A stretch of DNA of 64,000 bases from Nitrospina sp. GTDB lineage: Bacteria; Nitrospinota; Nitrospinia; Nitrospinales; JACRGP01. The notes under the pieces were generated by a model. The model was not told the origin of the DNA. It ran no database searches and saw only the letters and a program-made list of their open reading frames with translations. Made by a program: the position numbers and the translations under genes. Below, piece by piece: positions 35,401-43,653 of this stretch (its first letter is position 1; every line of letters begins with the position of its first letter). The stretch covers positions 125,729 to 189,728 of the forward strand of contig JACAVV010000009.1 in the NCBI GenBank assembly GCA_024648695.1. Direction: 5' to 3'.

Positions 35401-38203
35401 TCAGGTTTTTCCCACCGGCATAATCCGCACCAATGATGGCTTCCAGACTTCCACCGGTAAATTCAGAGTCTGAAAAGCTATACAAATAGACCGCCCCTCC
35501 ATCGGACGTTGAATTGCCGGACCCATCATCATCGGAAACTCCTACCGCAAGCCGATTGCCGTCCAGAGAAACGGAAGAACCAAACAGGTCGCTACTTCCC
35601 AATGAAACCGACAGGTTTTTTCCTCCGGAATATCCCGAGCCAAGGGTGGCCTCAAGCCTGCCGTCCGAAAAAACCTCATCGGAAAACAGGTATAAATAAA
35701 CAGCTCCAGAATCATCGGCCGTTCCCGGGCTTCCCGAAGCATCGTCCCCAGTCGCACCTACTGCCAGGCGGTTGCCGTCCAGAGAAACTGCGGTGCCAAA
35801 TGTGTCCGACTGCTCTAGGGTCTGATCGAAGTTCTTACCACTGGTGTACCCGGATCCAATGATCGCCTCCACACTGCCGCTGGAAAAGTTACTGTCTGAA
35901 AAATTGAATAAAAAAACCTGGCCGGCATCCATGAGAATCCCAGCCTGCCCGTCATCACGACTCGCACCCACTGCTAAACGGGTCCCATCCAGGGAAACGG
36001 AGATTCCAAACCTATCGATCGCTTCCAGACCGGGATCGATGTTCTTGCCTCCTGTGTAACCTGATCCGATTCGTCCCTCCAGAGTGCCTCCGGAAAAAGC
36101 GCTATCTGAAAAAGATAGCAGGTAAACCGCTCCTTCACGGTCTCCAGAATTTCCGGAAGCGTCATCACCCACGGCGCCTGCGACCACCCGGTTGCCTTCC
36201 ATGGAAACAGATGTGCCCAATTCGTCTGAAGGATCCAACGTCAGATTTTGATTGTTTCCACTGGAATAACCCGATCCGAAAATCGCTTCCAGGTGACCTC
36301 CCGAAAAACTGCTGTCTGTAAAACTGAAAAAATACAGCGCCCCTGCATCATTGCTTGAACCCGGATTGCCCGAGCCATCGTCGCCGGGTGCACCCACTGC
36401 CAACCGGTTACCATTCAGAGAAACCGAAGTTCCAAAATGATCAGAGGCACCCAGGGCCTGATCAATATCTTTACTTCCGGAATAACCCGAACCGATGATC
36501 GCTTCCAGGTTGCCTCCGGTAAAATTGCTGTCCGTAAAACTGTACAGATAAACAGCCCCTTCCCCATCGCCGGAATTTCCTGAAGCATCGTCCAGACCGG
36601 CTCCCACTGCCAGACGCTGACCGTCCAGGGAGACCGACGAACCAAAAGAGTCGTTGGCATCCAGCGATTGATCTATATTTTTATTCCCGGAATATCCGGA
36701 ACCGATAGTACCTTCCAGACTGCCGCCGGAAAAATTATTACCCGTGAAGCTAAATAAATACACAGAGCCCGACTGGTTAACTGCCCCCGGATCGCCGAAG
36801 CCATCATCACCAATCGCACCCACCGCCATGCGGTTACCGTCCAGAGAAATCGCCGACCCAAACTGATCCGAATCTCCCAATGCCTGACTCCCAATATTCA
36901 AGCCACCGTAGCCAGAGCCCAGGATGATTGCCTGCTGGTTCACCTGAGTCGGGTCTTCGATGATAATATTTTTAGGATCCATGAGAAACTCTCCCGCCCG
37001 TTCGCCCCGACCGGTGAGAGTGGTTCCCGCGAAGACCAACCGGTCGGCAGAAGAGGTCTCAATAAAACCGCCTTTCCCGGATATTATTCCGGGTCGTGCC
37101 GACAATTTTGCGAGAACCGTGCTTTTCTTTTCCGACCAAACCACAAGGTGTCCCCCTGGACCCGAAGGACCCAGCGTGTCTGCGCTCAAACGGGTGCCAT
37201 CGTTCAATGCAACGGTTTGGGCATTGGGCAATTCATCATTAACCAGACCTTTGCCGCCTTGCAATTCGCCGCCCAGACGAATGGTACCACCACCACTTTG
37301 TCCATCCGCATTTACTTCGGCCGAAAGGAATTTCATTATCGGGGCCGTGACATCAACCGTTCCGCCTTCCCGTTCGAAACCGACGGCCAAATATTTTCCT
37401 GAGCTTAAGATCTGCTGTGCACCGATATAACGAATCCGGCCGCCGGTTTTTCCGGATACGTCCAAACGGGCAGATGAGTTTTCCCACGAATTCTTTTTTA
37501 CATTAATTTCAATCTGCCCGCCAGAGTCCGATTCACCTTGCGCCAATAAAGAACCTGCAATGTTCAAACCGCCCGCCACCACCTCAATCCGTCCCCCTTC
37601 TGATCCGCCGGCAAAGACTTTCCCTCCGAGACTGACCCAATGATGCCCCTGAACTTTTACCGTTCCTCCTTGACCTCCACTTCGGGACGCGTCCACTATC
37701 CCCTCATCCAGAACCACCGTATCGGCATTCAATTCCAACTGGCCTCCTGAAGCTTTAAGATGACCTTCAAGGTCAATTCGCAGAGAAGAAACCTTAAGAT
37801 TTCCTGCTTCAAGGCTTGCGTCTTTAACAATGTGAATAGGGGAAGCGCTCATGATTTCCAAATCAGCAGAGCTTTGTATGAGGCCCTTAAATTCTATCTG
37901 GGAGGGGTGATAAAACTCGATACGAGTGGAGGCATTCGGGCTGTCAGGCAAAATGGTTAAAGAGCCTGTAAAGGGAGAATCGAGAGAATCTAAAGAAAGG
38001 ACCAACTCTTGCGATTCCTGCTCCAAAATCCAACTGGATTGATTGATCGATTGAAGGGTGCCGGTACCCGACTCAATTTCGAATTTGAAGTCCATTGCGT
38101 GAACAGGCAAAACCAGGAGCAAGAAAAAGGTCCACTGGATCCAAATACCAATAATCAGGGACCTGCACTTAATATAGTTTTTTGGTTTGACTTGAACGAA
38201 CAT
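31931..38203 (-). CDS. Giant exported protein B: hemagglutinin-like helix, 12 FG-GAP-like repeats, Calx-beta, shared C-terminal domain
   Basis: This is a predicted exported protein of about 2090 residues with the same plan as A. The start is the ATG at 38203, which has AAGGGG 5-6 bases upstream; the TTG at 38218 is less likely. A signal or anchor segment (IQWTFFLLLVLPVHAMDF) is followed by a beta-helix of about 390 residues that ends in GEFLMDPKNIIIED. Twelve 70-residue repeats follow (34398-36862). They match those of A except that the Cys pair is absent: for example SGNSGDGEGAVYLYSF. A second beta-helix, three Calx-beta domains and the shared C-terminal domain (ending MPLFSGVN) complete the protein. 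A good sigma-70-like promoter lies just upstream. Confidence 0.85.
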   Translation of the reverse strand: MFVQVKPKNYIKCRSLIIGIWIQWTFFLLLVLPVHAMDFKFEIESGTGTLQSINQSSWILEQESQELVLSLDSLDSPFTGSLTILPDSPNASTRIEFYHPSQIEFKGLIQSSADLEIMSASPIHIVKDASLEAGNLKVSSLRIDLEGHLKASGGQLELNADTVVLDEGIVDASRSGGQGGTVKVQGHHWVSLGGKVFAGGSEGGRIEVVAGGLNIAGSLLAQGESDSGGQIEINVKKNSWENSSARLDVSGKTGGRIRYIGAQQILSSGKYLAVGFEREGGTVDVTAPIMKFLSAEVNADGQSGGGTIRLGGELQGGKGLVNDELPNAQTVALNDGTRLSADTLGPSGPGGHLVVWSEKKSTVLAKLSARPGIISGKGGFIETSSADRLVFAGTTLTGRGERAGEFLMDPKNIIIEDPTQVNQQAIILGSGYGGLNIGSQALGDSDQFGSAISLDGNRMAVGAIGDDGFGDPGAVNQSGSVYLFSFTGNNFSGGSLEGTIGSGYSGNKNIDQSLDANDSFGSSVSLDGQRLAVGAGLDDASGNSGDGEGAVYLYSFTDSNFTGGNLEAIIGSGYSGSKDIDQALGASDHFGTSVSLNGNRLAVGAPGDDGSGNPGSSNDAGALYFFSFTDSSFSGGHLEAIFGSGYSSGNNQNLTLDPSDELGTSVSMEGNRVVAGAVGDDASGNSGDREGAVYLLSFSDSAFSGGTLEGRIGSGYTGGKNIDPGLEAIDRFGISVSLDGTRLAVGASRDDGQAGILMDAGQVFLFNFSDSNFSSGSVEAIIGSGYTSGKNFDQTLEQSDTFGTAVSLDGNRLAVGATGDDASGSPGTADDSGAVYLYLFSDEVFSDGRLEATLGSGYSGGKNLSVSLGSSDLFGSSVSLDGNRLAVGVSDDDGSGNSTSDGGAVYLYSFSDSEFTGGSLEAIIGADYAGGKNLNQALDNLDNFGSAVSLDGMRLAVGAPSDRGSGNGGFNTGAVYLYTFTDTVFSNASLASTIGLDYAGANDVDQSLDSNDFFGSSVSLDGTRLAVGSTGDSGSGNAVASSGAVYLFTFSDSSFSGGSLEGTIGSDYTGGNNINQSLDASDGFGQSVSLDGTRLAVGSTGDSGSGNALSTSGAVYLYTFTDTSFSDGSLQATLGSGYSGGKNFDQTLDSGDFFGQSVSLDGIRLAVGARQDDGLDNPGDIDNSGAVYLYTFSDTVFSGGTLAAVVGSGYEGEKNVNQPLDNSDFFGKSVSLDGNRLAVGAEQDDRFNNSGSREGAVYLYRFSDDVFSPLLPDPDSISQASSFASFPGKDASLSSVLLEQTLSSPTNVTLQANNDITLSSNLTVNNPSGAGGGLVLQAGRSIHLSANITTDDGSLTLIANELPGNGADSVFREIGAAEITMNNGTSINTGTGSLNIEMREGGNQAFTDCGNVNLQTIQSGAVTVDVACNSSSLNINQTVTAISVQLDADDDIIFTVDGDVTTTGSITINADSDSESDAGFGGALSMANGTLLNAGSGSISLSADEAVTLAQIMTTGSAGNVVSIASKSAGVVDAGTSETNVDATSGGLNVSTATDIGSGSNFIEGNVSSLDFSAVTRSDFFSNAGTIVGFDTATSNGAESATNVNIPVSLSQVNGTTTVDYSVSGGTATGSGTDFTLTDGTLTFNPGITTQNISFSVTNDVLEESDETVEVTLSNPHNATLGGLTVHTFTINDGEAATSVAFEASSSSGDESNTPVNIPVSLNSASLNTISVSYAVTGGSATGGGTDFTLANGTLTFNPSDTTKNIAIGIVEDALDESDETIEVTLSSPTNASLGATTVHTYTISDNDGIPTVGFQSESSSGTESDVSVQIPVVLSNTSASTITVDYSVSGGSATNTATDFALADASLTFNPGETAKNINVSITDDGKIEPDETIEISLSNPDNATLGIHTLHTYTIQDDDRAGVVDKLKVISPYWQADSETYTFISVSHPSLSQMSSRIGVQVEALLNSGTLLDNVLQFTIQPNETRKVFIVQSNHSFITPENLPDSLFVLAGSTASEHGQLEFSSVYTNALKLTGNPETSGRGYADITLLNYWGAVVVQATSTGFAMEFIGDNQDSRALNMPLFSGVN
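34398..36862 (-). repeat. Tandem array of 12 repeats of about 210 bases in gene B
   Basis: Twelve in-frame coding repeats of about 70 codons encode FGSSVSLDGNRLAVGA, a GDDGSGN turn, GAVYLYSFSD and FSGGxLEAIIGSGYSGGKN. No copy has the Cys pair found in gene A. Confidence 0.9.
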
Positions 38204-38287
38204 GCGACCCCTTGTCAAAACCTATAGAATCTCTAAAAAAAACATTAATTCAGGTTTTAATCTGGTGGGATTTTCGGGAACGCAAAG

Positions 38288-38316
38288 ATTATAATAAAAT
38301 TTCTGCAAACCGTCAA
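38288..38316 (-). promoter_or_regulatory. Sigma-70-like promoter of giant gene B
   Basis: On the minus strand TTGACG (38311-38316) and a consensus TATAAT (38288-38293) are separated by exactly 17 bases, about 85 bases before the ATG of gene B. This is the best promoter match I see in the window. Similar flanking bases occur upstream of gene D. Confidence 0.7.
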
Positions 38317-38370
38317 CGGATTAAAAAATTTAAATCCATTGGCAAACCGAATTTCAATAAAAACTTACTA

Positions 38371-38847
38371 TCAATTCACGCCACTGGCGGTAGTGCGACC
38401 CGATGCACGGGAATCCTTCATATCGCCAATGAATTCCATTGCAAATCCTGTGGAATTAGCTCGAACCACCACTGCCCCCCAGAATCCCAACATAGTGATA
38501 TCGGCATAGCCGCGGCCTTCGGCACCCGGATCCCCCATGAGGTTCAATGGATTACTGGCTATCGGGGTGAATTTCAATTGCCCACGTTCACTGGAATCTG
38601 GTCCCGCGAACTGGAATAGACTGGCAGGCAGGTTTTCCTGATTGATAAAGGGGTTATTCGTTTGGACAATAAAAATCTTTTGGGTGACTCCCGAATCGAT
38701 GGTGAATTCCAGGGGAGCATCCACCAATTCGTTTGATTGCGTAAGAGCCTGTAACCGCACTCCAATTTGAGAATTCATTGCTGAGAGAGAGGGATGAGAC
38801 ACCCCAATAAAGGTATACACCCCGGAATCCGCCTGCCAATAGGGAGA
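38371..38847 (-). other. Shared C-terminal domain of giant protein C (158 aa)
   Basis: This region encodes 158 residues from SPYWQADSGVYTFIGVSHPS to the terminal TASGVN, with TQKIFIVQTNNPFIN, GRGYADITML and FWGAVVV. It is attached to Ig-like domains here rather than to Calx-beta domains, so the domain moves between protein types. Confidence 0.9.
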
Positions 38848-41800
38848 AACCACCATCAAGCTGGACGGACCCTCAGTAGGAAATATTTCAAATCCTTGCG
38901 GTCGAATGCTTACATCAATCGATTTGCTGGCATTGAATTCGCCGGTTTGATCTTCAACGGATAGAGTCAGTGAACAACGTGCTGATTTTTTACCTTTATT
39001 TTTGGGGGCGGTCCAAAACGTTTCAATGGATTTCCGGTTTTTAAACTGTCCATGATCTTCCCCTCCGAAGCATTCAGATTGCCAGGTTATATTCAATTCC
39101 ATTCCCGCCGAATGAATGGTCCTGGCCAATAGTTCGACAGATTCACCCGATTCGATATCGAGGTTTTCTGCCATTAGCAATTCGAGGATCAATTTCTGCT
39201 CGGGCGTGAGCGGCTGAACTTCGACTTGAACCGAATCCATTTCGCTCAAACCGAATTCCCCGTCATCTACTATCACAGCGAGAGAACATACGGTCGGTTC
39301 GTCAATCTCCTGAGGAGCTGTCCAGAGAGGAGCCGGTGAAAGACTGTCATTGAATTGGCCGTGGACAATCTGGTCCGGACAAACCGATTCCCAAGTGTAA
39401 TTCAATGGGTGATCCGAGCTATCTTTGGCTTTCACAGAAACTGACAACACTTCGCCAGCATTCATTTTGGCATTTTTAGGAAGGACATTTTGAATCTGCA
39501 CCTTATGGCTTGAATTCCCCCTATCCCTGCCTCCCCCCTTGGATTCCGAATCCTGGGGTAAGATAGTGAAAACCATTTTCGATTCCACGTTCAAGCTTTC
39601 CGGATCGGTTTCAACCAGAATAGTCAAGGTACAATTTTGATTTTCCTCCGTAAAATTGGACGGAACATCCCAGTGAGTATTTTTCGAATCAATAGAAGCA
39701 AACTCTCCATTATCCAAAGATTCTCCACAATCCGATTCCCACAGATACTTCAATTTATTATTATGAGAATCATCCGCCTTCACCGAAACCAGAACCCTGT
39801 CTCCTGGCGCAACCTCCACATCGCCAGGCTTTAAAGAAGCAATTTCAAGAGTATGTTCGATTCCCGTCCGAACATCGAACTCCAGGGACCCCTGGGCGTT
39901 CAATTCGCCTGAGGAATCCTCAATATCTACCGTTAGGAGACATAACTGTTTTTCCGTTGTTAAATTTGGTGGCGTGTTCCAGGTGGTGCTCGCCATAGTG
40001 GGATCTGCAAACGATCCATTTTCAGGCAAACCTTCGCAGTCCGAACTCCAGGAGTACAGCAGGTTATGTCCCAGAGTGTCCTCGGCAGTAACAGATACTG
40101 GAACTATATCCTCGGAAGCTAACGACGATTTGTTAGGGGTCAGTTTATGAATAATTAATTGATGCTCGGGAACCGGAACTGCCTCGACTATAATATCTAT
40201 AATTTTTCTAGCTTTCGGACCCGGCAAACCATCATCCGCCGTAAGGGTAAGCCGGCAAGTGCGTTCTCTCTTTGCCGTATTTATAGGCGCTGTCCATTCG
40301 GTTTCAGTGGCATTCAGGTTTGAAAACTCACCCTCTCCAAAATTCGACGGACATATTGCCTTCCACAAAATATTCAAATCATGTCCTAAAAGTTCCTGGG
40401 CAACAGCAGTTAATGGAACTACCTCTCCAGAAGCCACCTGGGTATTAGCAGTTTCTATAGGACTCAACAGGATATGATCATGAGTAGAAACCGGCGAAAC
40501 AAACACATTTATCGATCTGGTAGACACAGGGTCTGAGGTCTCGTTATCAATAGTCACCGTCAAGACGCAAAGCTGATCCTCACCGGATGTATGTTCAGGA
40601 GCCGACCAATGGGTTAATGGCAGTGAGGGGTGTTCAAACTCACCATCCTCCAGACCTCCTTCACATTCGGATTCCCACAGATAACTCAGTTCATGATCTC
40701 TGATACTTTCGGCATCTACTGAAACCTCCAGTGTTCCTAAAGAATTCGCCCATACGAGCTCTTTCGGCAAAATTGAATTGATGATGATATCGTTGAATGA
40801 AAATAAAAAACCTGTATCCACAAAATGGTTTCCCTGTTCGTCCGTAAAATCGTGAACTCCCGGTGCGATAATTTCACTAAAACCATTGCCATTAAAATCC
40901 CCAGCCAAATCGAAAATACCCTGATGGAAAAACATAAAGGGCGAACTGATGTCCAAAAGATAATCCGCATCAGATTCGGATTTCAAAACCAGGGGCGACT
41001 CAAACTCCCGGCCAAAATACAAACTACCACGCGCCTGCTCTTTTTTACCCCAGACCAGAATATCGGGAAGATTATCACTATTAAAATCACCGGAAGAAAA
41101 TGCTTTATATCCGAAACCTTCCAGGGACTCAGTTCCTTCAATTGTGAGACCCGCATCAAACGACCTCAAAAACAATGGCTCTTCGGCCTCCCTGCCCAGA
41201 TACACAAAAGCACCTCCGGAGTCCACCAGACCTTCACCATCAATACCTTTAACCCCTAAAAGCAAATCATCTTTTCCATCCCCATTAAAATCACCGACAG
41301 GAACCATTACATCTCCCATAAAGTCGTTTCGGTGGTCTCCAAAAATAAAAATATCGGGCTCAATTGAAGATTGGGTTTCAGGATCGTCTGTCACTTCCCT
41401 GCCAAAATAAATATGGACGCCCCCAGTGAACAGATCGGTTGCACTGGAAATAGAAGGGTGGCCTGTGACCACATCGGCAAATCCGTCGCCATTGATATCA
41501 CCGGCTCCCCTGGCGGTTGAATCTGTAAACAAATATAATTTGGGAAGGGTAAAATTGACATCATCCGTAGCATCCAGGACCAGCGGCTCGTCCGGTTCAC
41601 TTCCAAAATAGATCAACGCGTCCTGGAACGACCAGGCCAACACATCGTCAAACCCGTCGCCATTAAAATCCCCCAGAAAAGAAACAGGATTCAGGCTACG
41701 GGTTCCCTCTATCCTGATATCGAAATCCACCAAAGGATCAAAAACGGTTTTTTCAAAAGATTCTCGCCCGAACAAAATCAATAAAACATTTGGTTTGGCA

Positions 41801-42972
41801 ACGGAACCAAGTACGCCCCCTACAAGGATATCCGAGTATCCGTCGGCATTAAAATCACCAATTCTGGAAGCCGTCTGACAAAAATCGAATCCGGTGTCAG
41901 ATTGAAAATAGAGATCCGCTTCCCCATTATCCATTCCCGATTGCAATTGCAATGTTTGATTGAAGACTCTACCAAAAAACACAGAAAGCTCTGCCGAAAC
42001 GCCATTTAGGGAATCGTTTATGGTTGCGCACACCATGACATCCTCCAGACCATCCCCATTGACGTCCCCTAGAAAACCGACCCTCATGTCCTGAGTGAAA
42101 ATGGTTTGGTCATCATCATCCGTGTCGATAGTTTCCTGAGTGAACTCGATTTGAGAATTGAGTTCGGAGGTCAAGGTAGGATCCACCCAAAGAGGAAAAT
42201 TCAAATCCTGCCAATCCGTAAGGTTCAGGGTCAAACGATTGCGCTCTACTTCAAAACTCACACCCGTTTCATGGTTCACCTGATTGGCATCCAGATAATC
42301 GGGAGGAGGGATGTTGAGGAGGGTACGACGCATTCCATGTTCGGACAAAGGCCCTCTGTTGACTTTTCGGATATACTTCTGAACCCGATCGGCCATTCCC
42401 GGATCGGTTATTCGGTCCAACTCCCTTTTAGGATTGTAGGTACGAACCAGAGAAACACTACCATCGTTTCCGGGAGTCAAAGTAATTCCTTTGAAATACC
42501 AGGACAAAACCTGCCCATTTTGACTCAAGGCTTCCCGGAAGGGAACATAAATGTATTCTTTCAACGCTTTTCCGGTTTCGTTCCATCGATACACAATAGC
42601 GTCATTTTCGCTTTGATAAACGAGATAATTACCGGAGATTAGAGCTGTATAAGATTTTTTCGAGTTCAGATATTGCCAAATCGGGCCATGACTGGTTTCC
42701 AGTCGAATGGGAGATTGTGCATTCAGGTGGAGGGGAAACTTGATTTTTCGAACCGGTCCCATGGAAACCTGCAATACAAAGCCATCCGAATCCAGGGTTT
42801 CAAATGGACCCGTAGTCGCAGGATTCCAATCGGGATCGAAAGCAAGAATATCTTTTAATTGCAGGGAAGATGAATCTGGTTCCTTAATCTGGTCGGCAAA
42901 AGAGAAGGTATTAAAAACTACACTTGCAAGAAAAAATAAGGAGGTAAATGTAAAAGTGGCTTTAACCCTCAT
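38371..42972 (-). CDS. Giant exported protein C: FG-GAP propeller, Ig/PKD-like domains, shared C-terminal domain
   Basis: This predicted exported protein of 1533 residues starts with a signal peptide (FTFTSLFFLASVVFNTFSFA); GGGGTG lies 4 bases before the ATG. A 270-residue N-terminal region of unknown fold follows. Seven FG-GAP/VCBS blades (about 40850-42080) each carry a calcium-type loop such as GDVNGDGLEDV, GDFNADGYSDI and GDFNGDGFDDV, consistent with one seven-bladed beta-propeller. Six Ig/PKD-like domains follow. Each has a WxSxC...GxF...WTAPxN...CxLTV pattern with one Cys pair. The last 158 residues are the shared C-terminal domain, ending TTASGVN. Cell adhesion or extracellular matrix binding is plausible from the domain types, but the ligand is unknown. 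Confidence 0.87.
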   Translation of the reverse strand: MRVKATFTFTSLFFLASVVFNTFSFADQIKEPDSSSLQLKDILAFDPDWNPATTGPFETLDSDGFVLQVSMGPVRKIKFPLHLNAQSPIRLETSHGPIWQYLNSKKSYTALISGNYLVYQSENDAIVYRWNETGKALKEYIYVPFREALSQNGQVLSWYFKGITLTPGNDGSVSLVRTYNPKRELDRITDPGMADRVQKYIRKVNRGPLSEHGMRRTLLNIPPPDYLDANQVNHETGVSFEVERNRLTLNLTDWQDLNFPLWVDPTLTSELNSQIEFTQETIDTDDDDQTIFTQDMRVGFLGDVNGDGLEDVMVCATINDSLNGVSAELSVFFGRVFNQTLQLQSGMDNGEADLYFQSDTGFDFCQTASRIGDFNADGYSDILVGGVLGSVAKPNVLLILFGRESFEKTVFDPLVDFDIRIEGTRSLNPVSFLGDFNGDGFDDVLAWSFQDALIYFGSEPDEPLVLDATDDVNFTLPKLYLFTDSTARGAGDINGDGFADVVTGHPSISSATDLFTGGVHIYFGREVTDDPETQSSIEPDIFIFGDHRNDFMGDVMVPVGDFNGDGKDDLLLGVKGIDGEGLVDSGGAFVYLGREAEEPLFLRSFDAGLTIEGTESLEGFGYKAFSSGDFNSDNLPDILVWGKKEQARGSLYFGREFESPLVLKSESDADYLLDISSPFMFFHQGIFDLAGDFNGNGFSEIIAPGVHDFTDEQGNHFVDTGFLFSFNDIIINSILPKELVWANSLGTLEVSVDAESIRDHELSYLWESECEGGLEDGEFEHPSLPLTHWSAPEHTSGEDQLCVLTVTIDNETSDPVSTRSINVFVSPVSTHDHILLSPIETANTQVASGEVVPLTAVAQELLGHDLNILWKAICPSNFGEGEFSNLNATETEWTAPINTAKRERTCRLTLTADDGLPGPKARKIIDIIVEAVPVPEHQLIIHKLTPNKSSLASEDIVPVSVTAEDTLGHNLLYSWSSDCEGLPENGSFADPTMASTTWNTPPNLTTEKQLCLLTVDIEDSSGELNAQGSLEFDVRTGIEHTLEIASLKPGDVEVAPGDRVLVSVKADDSHNNKLKYLWESDCGESLDNGEFASIDSKNTHWDVPSNFTEENQNCTLTILVETDPESLNVESKMVFTILPQDSESKGGGRDRGNSSHKVQIQNVLPKNAKMNAGEVLSVSVKAKDSSDHPLNYTWESVCPDQIVHGQFNDSLSPAPLWTAPQEIDEPTVCSLAVIVDDGEFGLSEMDSVQVEVQPLTPEQKLILELLMAENLDIESGESVELLARTIHSAGMELNITWQSECFGGEDHGQFKNRKSIETFWTAPKNKGKKSARCSLTLSVEDQTGEFNASKSIDVSIRPQGFEIFPTEGPSSLMVVSPYWQADSGVYTFIGVSHPSLSAMNSQIGVRLQALTQSNELVDAPLEFTIDSGVTQKIFIVQTNNPFINQENLPASLFQFAGPDSSERGQLKFTPIASNPLNLMGDPGAEGRGYADITMLGFWGAVVVRANSTGFAMEFIGDMKDSRASGRTTASGVN

Positions 42973-43176
42973 TTCGCACCCCGAAAGATCAACATGAGGT
43001 CCGAAGGTTACTGATTAACTTCCCTTATCAGATGTTCGGACCTCTGATATTTCAGAGTATTATACAGAAACTATCCACAATTCCTACCCCAAACATGGGA
43101 TTCATCGGAGTAGAAATTCTCCAAAACTCTAACTTGGCCAAATTCAATGTTTTTTAAGCCAAATTATTTTATTTTT
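42973..43176 (-). promoter_or_regulatory. Region between giant genes D and C: hairpins and a conserved upstream element
   Basis: Two hairpins lie before gene C. The first has 10-base arms GAGGTCCGAA (42996-43005) and TTCGGACCTC (43035-43044). The second is CTCTGA/TCAGAG beside it (about 43042-43057). A TATAAT -10-like box is at 43059-43064 on the minus strand, with no good -35. At 43085-43157 lies a block that also occurs upstream of gene E. The hairpins lie downstream of this -10 box, so they could form in the 5' leader of C or end the D transcript. Confidence 0.5.
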
Positions 43177-43653
43177 TTAATTCACACCACTAAAATAGGG
43201 AGTTTTGAAGGCTTTGGAGTCCTGAACGTCTCCAATGAACTGCATTGAAAACCCTGTAGATGTCTCTCTCACCACAACCGCTCCCCAAAAACTTAACATT
43301 GTGATATCGGGGTACCCTTCTCCCGGTACACCCTCCCCCATAATGCTGAGAGGCCGGGTTGCTATGGGTTTGAATTCCAGGTTCCCAAAGGTGAAGGACG
43401 TGGCATCGGTACTTAAAATAAACAGGCCGTCTTTAATAAAGGTCGGATTGATAAAAGGGTTGTTGGTTTGAACTATAAAAATCTTCTGGGTTTGGTTCGA
43501 ATGGATTGTAAACTCCAGAGGGGAATCGGCCAATTGGGAATCCTGGGACCTTGCCAGAACCTGAAGCCCCACCTGGGAACTCATTCCCGACAAAGATGGA
43601 TGCGAAACGCCAATGAAGGAATAAGTAAACGTACCGGCTTGCCAATACGGTGA
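43177..43653 (-). other. Shared C-terminal domain of giant protein D (158 aa)
   Basis: This region encodes 158 residues from SPYWQAGTFTYSFIGVSHPS to the terminal FSGVN, with TQKIFIVQTNNPFIN, GEGYPDITML, FWGAVVV and GFSMQFIGD. Confidence 0.9.
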
